7,395 nt of DNA, taken from positions 1-7,395 of the forward strand of contig JAFTXF010000112.1 of NCBI GenBank assembly GCA_017461685.1, read 5' to 3'. How positions within the stretch are numbered: the stretch's first letter is position 1; each line of letters begins with the position of its first letter. Below, in pieces: positions 1 through 6,270 of this stretch. Under the pieces are notes generated by a model. That model was not told the DNA's origin and made no database searches. It was given only the letters and a program-made list of their open reading frames with translations. The DNA comes from Lachnospiraceae bacterium. GTDB taxonomy: Bacteria > Bacillota > Clostridia > Lachnospirales > Lachnospiraceae. The position numbers and the translations under genes were made by a program.

Positions 1-153
1 ACATACTTTAAGCTTTCAGGCGGCAAACGTATTTTCAGAATGGCACCGATTCATCACCATTTTGAGCTGGGAGGCTGGAGTGAGACCAAGGTAGTGGCTG
101 TATTTACCACTGTGACGGCATTGCTTTGCCTGCTTGCCATTGCAGCTATTTAA
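1..153 (+). CDS. mraY: MraY, phospho-MurNAc-pentapeptide transferase, C-terminal end (5' truncated)
   Basis: Only the last 50 codons and the stop (TAA at 151-153) are in the window; the reading frame is open from base 1. MraY is the integral membrane enzyme that moves phospho-MurNAc-pentapeptide from UDP onto undecaprenyl phosphate to make lipid I. The fragment carries the family's C-terminal signature: a Lys-Arg-Ile-Phe stretch, then APIHHHFE and a GWSET motif. The HHH cluster is part of the conserved histidine loop near the active site. A last hydrophobic segment (VVAVFTTVTALLCLLAIAAI) matches the final transmembrane helix. murD follows 63 bases downstream on the same strand, the usual dcw order. 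Identity is sure; the rest of the gene lies outside the window. Confidence 0.96.
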   Translation, partial: TYFKLSGGKRIFRMAPIHHHFELGGWSETKVVAVFTTVTALLCLLAIAAI

Positions 154-174
154 TGTGTTATAAACGACTGTGGG

Positions 175-192
175 GTGCAGAGTTTTCTGCAC
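175..192 (+). other. Small perfect hairpin between mraY and murD
   Basis: Bases 175-181 (GTGCAGA) pair perfectly with 186-192 (TCTGCAC) around a GTTT loop, giving a 7 bp stem 12 bases ahead of the murD ribosome binding site (205-210). No T-tract follows (the next bases are TGCAAAAGGG), so it is not an intrinsic terminator. It may be an mRNA processing or stability element, or have no role. The structure is visible; any function is inference. Confidence 0.4.
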
Positions 193-216
193 TGCAAAAG
201 GGTCAGGAGGCATAGT

Positions 217-1581
217 ATGATTTTTACAAACAAAAATATATTAATAGTAGGCACCGGTATCAGTGGTATGGGAGCATTACAGGCTCTTTCCACGGTACAG
301 GCCAACTGTATTTTATTTGACGGTAATGAAAAGCTTACTGAGGAAGATATTTTGAAGAAGATTCCTGAAGGATGCCGGGCAGAGATTTGTATCGGTACCA
401 TCGGGGAGGAACTTTTACATAAGCTGGATATGGCGGTAGTAAGCCCGGGTGTGCCCGTGGACAGTCCTCTTTTAAATTTGCTGCGGGAGCATGGTATTTT
501 AGTTATCGGCGAGATTGAGCTTGGATATCAGCTTGCCAAAGGACGTATTATCGGTATTACCGGTACCAATGGCAAGACTACTACTACAAGTCTGGTGGGA
601 CAGATGATGCGGGATTATTTCGCGTCTGTGTTCGTGGTTGGCAATATCGGCAATCCCTACACGTTAGAGGCCTTAAAGACCACAGAGGACTCTGTGACGG
701 TAGCGGAAATCAGTTCCTTCCAGTTAGAGACCGTGGAGGAGTTTTGTCCTACCGTATCTGCGATTTTAAACGTGACGCCGGACCATCTGGACCGACATTA
801 TACGATGGAGAATTATGCAGCCACCAAGGAGAAGATTACCAAGGGGCAGACATCAGAGCAGTTTTGTATTTTAAATTATGAGAATGAATATACCAGAGAT
901 TTCGGGCTGAACAGATGCCCGGTAAAGGTGGTATTTTTCTCTTCCAAGCGGGAGCTTTCCGAGGGCATATACTGTCAGGGAGATACCATTTATCTGGCCC
1001 GTGACGGTCGCACAGATGCCATTATGAACATCCATACAGACATGAATTTGGTGGGTACCTGCAACGTGGAAAATGTGATGGCAGCTTTGGCCATCGGTTT
1101 ATCCTTTGGGCTGCCTTTAGAGAATCTTTTATGTACTGTGAAAGCTTTTAAGGCGGTAGAACACCGCATCGAATATGTAGATACTAAGGGCGGTGTGGAT
1201 TATTACAATGATTCCAAGGGCACCAACCCGGATGCGGCCATTCAGGGTATTCTGGCCATGTCTAAGCCTACTGTACTGATCGGCGGCGGCTATGACAAGC
1301 ACAGTGAGTATGACGAGTGGATAGAGGCCTTTGGCGGCAAAGTGAAGCTTTTGGTCCTGATTGGACAAACAAGGGAGAAGATTGCAGCCTGTGCAGCGGC
1401 CCACGGTTTTACCGAGTATGTTTTTGCAGATACTTTTGAGGAGTGTCTGAAGATTTGTACCGAGCATGCACAGCCAGGCGACGCGGTACTGTTATCCCCT
1501 GCCTGTGCAAGCTGGGGAATGTTCCCGAATTATGAAGAGAGAGGCAGGCAGTTCAAGGAATATGTACACAGCCTTTCATAA
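217..1581 (+). CDS. murD: MurD, UDP-N-acetylmuramoyl-L-alanine--D-glutamate ligase
   Basis: Cytoplasmic Mur ligase that adds D-glutamate to UDP-MurNAc-L-Ala using ATP, the second amino acid step of peptidoglycan precursor synthesis. The 454-residue product is normal for MurD. Visible landmarks: an N-terminal Rossmann-like region (residues 6-20, IVGTGISGMG); the ATP P-loop GTNGKT at 116-121; a central EISSFQLE motif; PDHLDRH at about 188-194; a lysine at 204 placed like the carbamylated Lys of the family (my alignment by eye); DSKGTN in the C-terminal domain; and SPACASWGMF near the C-terminus. The ATG at 217 was chosen because AGGAGG (205-210) sits 6 bases ahead of it. An in-frame GTG at 175 would add 14 residues, but it lies within a hairpin and lacks a good binding site. 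It lies between mraY and the SEDS gene (20-base gap), probably cotranscribed with both. Confidence 0.97.
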   Translation: MIFTNKNILIVGTGISGMGALQALSTVQANCILFDGNEKLTEEDILKKIPEGCRAEICIGTIGEELLHKLDMAVVSPGVPVDSPLLNLLREHGILVIGEIELGYQLAKGRIIGITGTNGKTTTTSLVGQMMRDYFASVFVVGNIGNPYTLEALKTTEDSVTVAEISSFQLETVEEFCPTVSAILNVTPDHLDRHYTMENYAATKEKITKGQTSEQFCILNYENEYTRDFGLNRCPVKVVFFSSKRELSEGIYCQGDTIYLARDGRTDAIMNIHTDMNLVGTCNVENVMAALAIGLSFGLPLENLLCTVKAFKAVEHRIEYVDTKGGVDYYNDSKGTNPDAAIQGILAMSKPTVLIGGGYDKHSEYDEWIEAFGGKVKLLVLIGQTREKIAACAAAHGFTEYVFADTFEECLKICTEHAQPGDAVLLSPACASWGMFPNYEERGRQFKEYVHSLS

Positions 1582-1601
1582 AAAAGAGTAGGAGAGTTTA
1601 C

Positions 1602-2792
1602 GTGCAGAATAACATTAGACAATTTAAGCCAAAACAGACAACTACATCTTCGGAGCAGCAGCCTGCCAAAAAGGAGATCTTTTATTTTGATTATACCTTC
1701 TTGCTGGTATTGATTTTCCTGATAGGCTTTGGACTCATCATGGTATATTCTGCCAGCTATTATGAAGCCATGCAGGAATTCGGGGATTCCAATTATTATG
1801 TAAAGAAGCAGATGCTTGCAACCGTCATTGGCTTTGGAGGTATGTTTGCAGCATACAAAATACCTTATCAATGGTACCGTAAACTGGGCTTTTTGCCGTA
1901 TTTAGCCTGTATTGCCGTGATCCTTATGATTTTCCCTTTCGGTTACGAGGCTAATGGTGCCAGACGCTGGATTGCGTTAGGACCGATTTCCTTTCAGGCA
2001 GCGGAGCCGGTTAAATTAGGTATGGTTATTTTCCTGGCCAATTTCGTGCATGCGTTCCGTAAAAAGGTAAACAGCCCGAAAATTATATTTTCCATGATTG
2101 GCCTGACGCTGCCGATCTTTTTGATGGTTTACAAAATTACCGACAATTTAAGCTCTGCCATTATTATTTTTGCTATTTGCATTGCCATGATTTTTGTGGC
2201 AACCAAGGGCTACAAGTGGTGGATTTCCCTTGGCGCCGTAGGTGCGGCAGGGGTTGCTGCCTTGGTTTTTTATATTGTACAGAGTGCAAGTACCGGAGAC
2301 GGTTTCCGTTCCGAGCGTATTTTAGCTTGGCTTGATTTGGAGAAATATGCTTCCGGTAAAGGCTACCAGACCTTACAGGCTATGTATGCCATCGGTTCCG
2401 GCGGTATCTGGGGCAAGGGCCTGTGCCAGAGTATTCAGAAGTTAAACTTCCTTCCGGAAGCCCAGAATGATATGATTTTCTCTATTATTTGTGAGGAATT
2501 GGGTCTGTTTGGGGGTATTGCCGTGATTCTTATGTTTATGATTCTGATATGGCGTATGGTGATTATTGCAACCCATGCTATAGACATTCACGGTGCCATG
2601 ATTGTAGTAGGTGTTATCGCCCACATAGCCGTTCAGGTTATTTTAAACATTGCTGTAGTAACCAATACCATACCGAACACCGGTATTTCCCTGCCGTTTA
2701 TCAGTTACGGCGGTACCAGTGTGTGCTTCCTTATGTTTGAAATGGGTGTGGTCATGAACGTGGCCCGCAACATAAAGATTACAAATTATTAA
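1602..2792 (+). CDS. ftsW: SEDS-family peptidoglycan glycosyltransferase (FtsW/SpoVE)
   Basis: Polytopic membrane protein of 396 residues that polymerises lipid II into glycan strands with a partner class B penicillin-binding protein. It starts with GTG at 1602, 5 bases after AGGAGAG (1590-1596). A cytoplasmic tail rich in Lys and Gln (about 25-30 residues) precedes about ten hydrophobic segments. Family motifs seen: NGARRWI; AAEPVKLG (normally PSE-K-); GKGL; LPEAQNDMIFS with Asp290 placed like the essential SEDS aspartate; EELG; and the C-terminal FISYGGTS followed by GVVMNVAR. The usual QPDLGT-type motif is replaced by ITDNLSSA (Asp181 region). The position after murD matches B. subtilis spoVE, and the dcw location matches ftsW; sequence alone does not separate the two, so division versus cortex synthesis is open. 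No terminator is seen before murA. Confidence 0.93.
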   Translation: MQNNIRQFKPKQTTTSSEQQPAKKEIFYFDYTFLLVLIFLIGFGLIMVYSASYYEAMQEFGDSNYYVKKQMLATVIGFGGMFAAYKIPYQWYRKLGFLPYLACIAVILMIFPFGYEANGARRWIALGPISFQAAEPVKLGMVIFLANFVHAFRKKVNSPKIIFSMIGLTLPIFLMVYKITDNLSSAIIIFAICIAMIFVATKGYKWWISLGAVGAAGVAALVFYIVQSASTGDGFRSERILAWLDLEKYASGKGYQTLQAMYAIGSGGIWGKGLCQSIQKLNFLPEAQNDMIFSIICEELGLFGGIAVILMFMILIWRMVIIATHAIDIHGAMIVVGVIAHIAVQVILNIAVVTNTIPNTGISLPFISYGGTSVCFLMFEMGVVMNVARNIKITNY

Positions 2793-2822
2793 AAATCAGG
2801 AAAGTTTTACACACCTCCTGCA

Positions 2823-2828
2823 TATAAT
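2823..2828 (+). promoter_or_regulatory. Possible -10 element ahead of murA
   Basis: A perfect TATAAT lies in the 66-base gap between the SEDS gene and the murA ATG. At a 16-18 base spacing only GGAAAG/GAAAGT-like sequence is found, so there is no convincing -35 box, and the TG dinucleotide upstream is one base too far for a proper extended -10. A run of seven T (2839-2845) follows, with no hairpin ahead of it. An internal murA promoter is possible but weakly supported. Confidence 0.25.
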
Positions 2829-2858
2829 ACAATAAGCGTTTTTTTGCCAGGTGGTTGT

Positions 2859-4109
2859 ATGAAACAGATTTTTATACGTGGAGGCGTGCCGCTAAATGGA
2901 AAGGTACGTATCCAGGGCTCTAAGAATGCAGCACTCCCGATATTAGCAGCCACATTACTTGCCGGAGGAGAACACGAGATAAAAAACTGTCCTAAGATCG
3001 CAGATGTATATTATATGCTGGAGCTGATACGCTCCCAGGGGGCAGTGACTTATTGGAAAGGCAGGGATTTGTATGTCAACACCTGCCATTTGACACCGGG
3101 GCCGCTTGAAGAGAAAAAGGAGGGCACTATGCGCTCCAGTATTTTTCTTTTGGGGGCCATGTTAGGCCGCTTTGGAGAGGTGGTTTTGGAATATCCGGGC
3201 GGGTGTGTGATCGGTGACAGACCGGTAGACTGGCATTTAGCTCACCTGCACAAAATGGGTACCGAGTTTGGTGACAGCAGTTGTCAGATTACAGCGAAGG
3301 CTTCCCGCCTTGTGGGAGTGGAGCATGAGCTGCCTTTCCCAAGTGTAGGTCTTACCGAAAATCTGGTTATGGCAGCAGTTCTGGCAGAGGGAACCACTGT
3401 CATTCATAATGCGGCCAGGGAACCGGAAATTGCAGCCCTTTGTGAATTTTTAAATTCCGCAGGAGCCTGCATTACAGGAGCAGGGCAGGCGGATATCACG
3501 ATTGTTGGTGTGAATGCGCTTCATGGAGGAAGCATTACCTTACCCGGGGACCGTATTGTAGCAGGAACCTATGCGTTGGGCTGCATGATTACCGGAGGCG
3601 GAGTCCTGTTGGAAGGGGCACCGGCCGGGCATATGACGAGACTGATTCCTTTGCTGCACGCGATGGGCGGCAGTACCCTGATTACAGAGGAAGGAATTTA
3701 TTTACACCGCAGAGAAGGGCTGTGCGCTATTCCGTATACGGTTACGGAAGGTTATCCCGGTTTTCCGACGGATCTACAGTCTCCCCTTCTGGCAGCACTT
3801 TGTTCGGCTGACGGCGAAAGCGCCATAGAAGAGCGTATTTTCGGCAATCGGTTCCGGATTGTGCCGCAGTTAGAGAAAATGGGCGCAGATATTCATATTA
3901 AGGATAATGTAGCCTATATACGTGGAGTGGAGAAATTGCAGGGCACTACCCTGAAAGCGGAAGAATTAAGAGGCGGTGCGGCACTGGTAATAGCAGGACT
4001 GGGCGCCGGAGGAGAAACATACATCGAAAATTGCAGTCACATTTATCGTGGCTATGAAAATATATGCAGAGACTTATCAGAGTTAGGAGCAAGAATATAC
4101 GGTGAATGA
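2859..4109 (+). CDS. murA: MurA, UDP-N-acetylglucosamine 1-carboxyvinyltransferase
   Basis: Cytoplasmic enzyme that transfers enolpyruvate from phosphoenolpyruvate to UDP-GlcNAc, the first committed step of peptidoglycan synthesis and the fosfomycin target. The 416-residue product is full length. Numbering is almost identical to E. coli MurA: Lys22-Asn23 in GSKNAALP; the catalytic Cys at 116 in PGGCVIGDRPVD, so the fosfomycin-reactive Cys is present rather than the resistant Asp; Asp305 in FPTDLQ; and Arg397 in YRGYENI. I prefer the ATG at 2859, with AGGTGG (2849-2854) 4 bases ahead; the product then begins MKQIFIRGG like other family members. An in-frame TTG at 2844 would add five residues and lacks a site. 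The 3' end overlaps divIB by 8 bases, implying translational coupling. Many Firmicutes carry two murA paralogues; which one this is cannot be told here. Confidence 0.96.
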   Translation: MKQIFIRGGVPLNGKVRIQGSKNAALPILAATLLAGGEHEIKNCPKIADVYYMLELIRSQGAVTYWKGRDLYVNTCHLTPGPLEEKKEGTMRSSIFLLGAMLGRFGEVVLEYPGGCVIGDRPVDWHLAHLHKMGTEFGDSSCQITAKASRLVGVEHELPFPSVGLTENLVMAAVLAEGTTVIHNAAREPEIAALCEFLNSAGACITGAGQADITIVGVNALHGGSITLPGDRIVAGTYALGCMITGGGVLLEGAPAGHMTRLIPLLHAMGGSTLITEEGIYLHRREGLCAIPYTVTEGYPGFPTDLQSPLLAALCSADGESAIEERIFGNRFRIVPQLEKMGADIHIKDNVAYIRGVEKLQGTTLKAEELRGGAALVIAGLGAGGETYIENCSHIYRGYENICRDLSELGARIYGE

Positions 4110-4857
4110 ATATTTTGTAGGACGAAGGAAGCGGAGAATGGTTAAAGTGATCATTGCCTTGACCTTTCTTTTGGTAATTACCGGAGGTATCTATTATTTC
4201 CTCAATAAATTTACCATAAAAAATATTATAGTAGATGGCAGCAGTCATTATACCAGAGAAGAAATTATCGATATGGTTATCAATAAGCCGGAGGACCGTA
4301 TTTCCCTGGTCCTTTCCATGAAATATGACAATAAGCCCATTACGGATATAGCCTTTATCCAGTCTATTGAAGTGACTGTATTATCTGCGGACAGTATTCG
4401 CATACAGGTTTATGAAAAGGCACTGGCGGGTTACATTAAGTACTTAGGACAGTATATGTATTTTGACAAGGACGGTATTGTGGTGGAGGCCAGCAGCCAA
4501 ATCACAGAGGGCGTTCCGGAGATTACCGGATTGGAGTTTAATTCGGTAGTCTTACATAATCCTTTGCCGGTAGCAAATTCAGATGTTTTCGGTTATGTAC
4601 TGGAGATTACGAATTTACTGGGCAAATACGAACTGGAAGTAGACAAGATTTATTTTAATCAGAGCCTGGAAGTGACTCTGTACATGGATGATGTGCGAGT
4701 GACTCTCGGCCGGAAGGACAAGCTTACAGAGAAGATGATGAAGCTGAGAGATCTGGCTCCGAGTCTGAAGGGATTGTCAGGAGTACTTCATTTAGAGAAT
4801 GCAGACAGTTCCAGTGACAATATCACTTTCACCAAGGATGTCGAGAACGAAAAATAA
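4102..4857 (+). CDS. divIB: DivIB/FtsQ, cell division protein with POTRA domain
   Basis: Bitopic divisome protein that, with FtsL and DivIC/FtsB, links the division ring to septal wall synthesis. The 251-residue product has a short cytoplasmic N-terminus with a basic patch (RRKRR, residues 8-12), one transmembrane helix (about 14-34), then an extracellular POTRA domain beginning FTIKNIIVDGSSHYT and running to about residue 105. A beta domain follows, including YMYFDKDGIVVE and a VPEITGLE stretch typical of DivIB/FtsQ. The start is GTG at 4102, inside the end of murA, with AGGAG at 4085-4089 (12 bases away, rather long). An in-frame ATG at 4138 with AAGGAA (4125-4130) is an alternative that would drop the basic patch, so I favour 4102. 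The acidic C-terminus (ENADSSSD...) is unremarkable. No terminator separates it from ftsZ, and no ftsA lies between them. Confidence 0.92.
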   Translation: MNEYFVGRRKRRMVKVIIALTFLLVITGGIYYFLNKFTIKNIIVDGSSHYTREEIIDMVINKPEDRISLVLSMKYDNKPITDIAFIQSIEVTVLSADSIRIQVYEKALAGYIKYLGQYMYFDKDGIVVEASSQITEGVPEITGLEFNSVVLHNPLPVANSDVFGYVLEITNLLGKYELEVDKIYFNQSLEVTLYMDDVRVTLGRKDKLTEKMMKLRDLAPSLKGLSGVLHLENADSSSDNITFTKDVENEK

Positions 4858-4897
4858 TTATCAAAAATTTATAAAATTTAAAAAAACTTGTTGATAA
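4858..4897. repeat. 7 bp inverted repeat flanking an A/T-rich tract upstream of ftsZ
   Basis: TTATCAA (4858-4864) starts right after the divIB stop codon and its exact reverse complement TTGATAA (4891-4897) covers the -35 box of the proposed ftsZ promoter. The 26 bases between are almost entirely A and T. It could be a dimeric operator or a weak stem, or chance in low-complexity DNA. The interior A/T tract would also suit an RNA polymerase UP element. Confidence 0.3.
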
Positions 4898-4919
4898 ATG
4901 TACAAAAAAAATATAGAAT
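4891..4919 (+). promoter_or_regulatory. Sigma-A type promoter of ftsZ
   Basis: TTGATA (4891-4896) and TAGAAT (4914-4919) each match the sigma-A consensus at five of six bases and are exactly 17 bases apart. A long A/T-rich tract (4860-4887) precedes the -35 box, as in UP elements. Transcription would start near 4926, giving a leader of about 33 bases before the TTG start. ftsZ therefore probably has its own promoter besides readthrough from the upstream operon. The match is direct; activity is inferred. Confidence 0.65.
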
Positions 4920-4943
4920 AGAAATAGTATAAGTATATATGAT

Positions 4944-4958
4944 AGGAGGTATCCTCTT
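4944..4958 (+). promoter_or_regulatory. ftsZ ribosome binding site enclosed in a hairpin
   Basis: AGGAGG (4944-4949) is a near-perfect Shine-Dalgarno sequence 8-9 bases before the TTG at 4959, which decides that start. The following CCTCTT (4953-4958) can pair with it across a 3-base TAT loop: six pairs, one of them G-T. The core GAGG/CCTC is perfect. This could mask the binding site until opened by a ribosome, protein or temperature, though the stem is short. Confidence 0.5.
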
Positions 4959-6119
4959 TTGTTAGAGTTAATGTCAAATGAAATTGTATCCGGTGCACGT
5001 ATCATAGTAGTTGGTGTAGGCGGTGCGGGTAACAATGCTGTAAATAGAATGATTAGTGATGAAGTGTGCGGTGTGGAATTTATTTGTATCAATACGGACA
5101 AGCAGGCCTTGCAGCTGTCCAAGGCACCGCAGATTATACAGATCGGCGAGAAGCTGACCAAGGGACTCGGAGCAGGTGCCAAACCTGAAATTGGCGAGAA
5201 GGCTGCTGAGGAGAATATCGAGGACATCAAGAATGCTTTAGACGGAGCAGATATGGTATTCGTGACCTGCGGTATGGGTGGCGGTACCGGTACAGGTGCT
5301 GCACCGGTTATTGCAGGTGTTGCCAAGGATATGGGTATCCTTACTGTTGGTGTAGTGACCAAGCCTTTCCGTTTTGAAGCCAGAACCCGTATGAATAATG
5401 CATTGGCAGGTATCGAGAAGCTCAGAGAGCATGTGGATACTCTTATTGTGATACCAAATGATAAGCTGTTGGATATCGTTGACCGCAGAACTACCATGCC
5501 TGACGCACTGAAGAAGGCAGACGAAGTATTACAGCAGGGTGTACAGGGTATTACGGACCTGATTAATAAGCCTGCTATCATTAACTTAGACTTCGCAGAC
5601 GTTCGCACCGTTATGAAGGACAAGGGTGTAGCACATATCGGTATCGGTACCGGCACAGGCGATACCAAGGCTTCTGATGCAGTACGTATGGCAGTAGACA
5701 GTCCGTTATTAGAGACCACCATTAACGGAGCTACTGATATTATTATCAATGTATCCGGCGACATCACTCTGGCAGATGCAGCAGATGCAGCAGACTATGT
5801 AGGTGAGCTGTGCGGCGAGAATGTGAATGTTATTTTCGGTGCGATGTATGAAGAGACTGCCAAGGATACCTGTACGGTTACAGTTATTGCTACCGGTATC
5901 AATCAGACCACAGCCAAGGCTCCTGTATTTTCTTTTAATACGACAACCAAGACCAACACAGCTGTGCCGAAGCCACAGTCTGTTCAGCCGATTGTGACAC
6001 CGAAGGCAGAGGGTGTATCCTCAGTGACGGGTGCACTGCCTACCATTACCAAGAATGATTTGGCAGCTTCTATCGAAAAGAGAAGTTTAAAGATTCCGAC
6101 TTTCTTACAGAAGGACTGA
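4959..6119 (+). CDS. ftsZ: FtsZ, tubulin-like cell division GTPase
   Basis: Cytoplasmic GTPase that polymerises into the Z-ring and recruits the divisome. The 386-residue product has the N-terminal GTP-binding domain (IIVVGVGGAGNNAVNRM), the tubulin signature GGGTGTG at 107-113, and the T7 synergy loop NLDFADV with Asn209, Asp211 and Asp214 that completes the active site of the neighbouring subunit. The C-terminal domain ends about residue 318 at VIATGI. A variable linker of about 55 residues rich in Thr, Pro and Val follows, then the conserved C-terminal peptide LKIPTFLQKD that binds membrane tethers such as FtsA and SepF. The start is TTG at 4959, set by AGGAGG, and gives MLEL... like B. 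subtilis FtsZ; the in-frame ATG at 4971 is too far from the site. A short DAADAAD codon repeat lies near 5772-5795. Own promoter upstream and strong terminator downstream. Confidence 0.98.
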   Translation: MLELMSNEIVSGARIIVVGVGGAGNNAVNRMISDEVCGVEFICINTDKQALQLSKAPQIIQIGEKLTKGLGAGAKPEIGEKAAEENIEDIKNALDGADMVFVTCGMGGGTGTGAAPVIAGVAKDMGILTVGVVTKPFRFEARTRMNNALAGIEKLREHVDTLIVIPNDKLLDIVDRRTTMPDALKKADEVLQQGVQGITDLINKPAIINLDFADVRTVMKDKGVAHIGIGTGTGDTKASDAVRMAVDSPLLETTINGATDIIINVSGDITLADAADAADYVGELCGENVNVIFGAMYEETAKDTCTVTVIATGINQTTAKAPVFSFNTTTKTNTAVPKPQSVQPIVTPKAEGVSSVTGALPTITKNDLAASIEKRSLKIPTFLQKD

Positions 6120-6147
6120 TGATTCGCTTTTATATTCTATAATTTTT

Positions 6148-6184
6148 AAACAGTATGTCTTTTTATAAGGCATGCTGTTTTTTT
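6148..6184 (+). terminator. Intrinsic terminator after ftsZ
   Basis: AACAGTATGTC (6149-6159) pairs with GGCATGCTGTT (6169-6179) over 11 positions, two of them G-U, around a 9-base A/T loop. One further A-T pair extends the base, and a run of seven T (6178-6184) overlaps and follows the stem. It lies about 30 bases after the ftsZ stop and separates the vegetative operon from spoIIGA. Confidence 0.9.
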
Positions 6185-6215
6185 GTGCGAAACAATCCTT
6201 TTTTCGAGTCCAAAC

Positions 6216-6249
6216 TTTGACAAGATTTCCGCGGAGAAGGTGGTATGCT
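6216..6249 (+). promoter_or_regulatory. Candidate Spo0A-activated promoter of spoIIGA
   Basis: A perfect TTGACA (6217-6222) is followed after 21 bases by TATGCT (6244-6249), four of six to the -10 consensus. The reverse complement of 6216-6224 (CTTGTCAAA) matches eight of nine positions of the Spo0A box TTTGTCRAA, so a 0A box lies on the -35 element. B. subtilis spoIIG is known to use a sigma-A promoter with an abnormally long 22 bp spacer, activated by phosphorylated Spo0A bound over the -35 region; this layout is very similar. A weaker half-match TTCGA (6203-6207) lies just upstream. Caveat: the start point would be near 6256, leaving a leader of only about 11 bases that cuts into the ribosome binding site. 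Confidence 0.5.
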
Positions 6250-6270
6250 CTCTTGGAGAGGTTGGTATGG
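6233..6270 (+). repeat. Imperfect 22-base duplication at the spoIIGA start
   Basis: GGAGAAGGTGGTATGC (6233-6248) recurs as GGAGAGGTTGGTATGG (6255-6270), 22 bases apart. Allowing one shifted base, nearly all positions agree. The first copy contains the proposed -10 box and an out-of-frame ATG (6245); the second contains the real ribosome binding site and start codon of spoIIGA. Confidence 0.5.

Noticed and set aside
1129..1871. Two - strand open frames of about 112 codons opposite murD and the SEDS gene
   Set aside because: Both are antisense to conserved coding sequence, with no family features.
2811..2854. CACCT (2812-2816) pairing with the murA Shine-Dalgarno AGGTG (2849-2853)
   Set aside because: Only five pairs separated by over 30 bases of unstructured sequence; likely chance.
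4887..4896. Spo0A box or sigma-H promoter for ftsZ
   Set aside because: CTTGTTGAT matches only six of nine Spo0A box positions. Although ATAGAAT resembles a sigma-H -10, no RNAGGAWWW -35 lies at the right distance.
4829..5767. 312-codon open frame on the - strand opposite ftsZ
   Set aside because: It is antisense to the highly conserved ftsZ, is Ser/Ile/Pro-rich low-complexity in translation, and has no family features. It is a by-product of ftsZ codon use.
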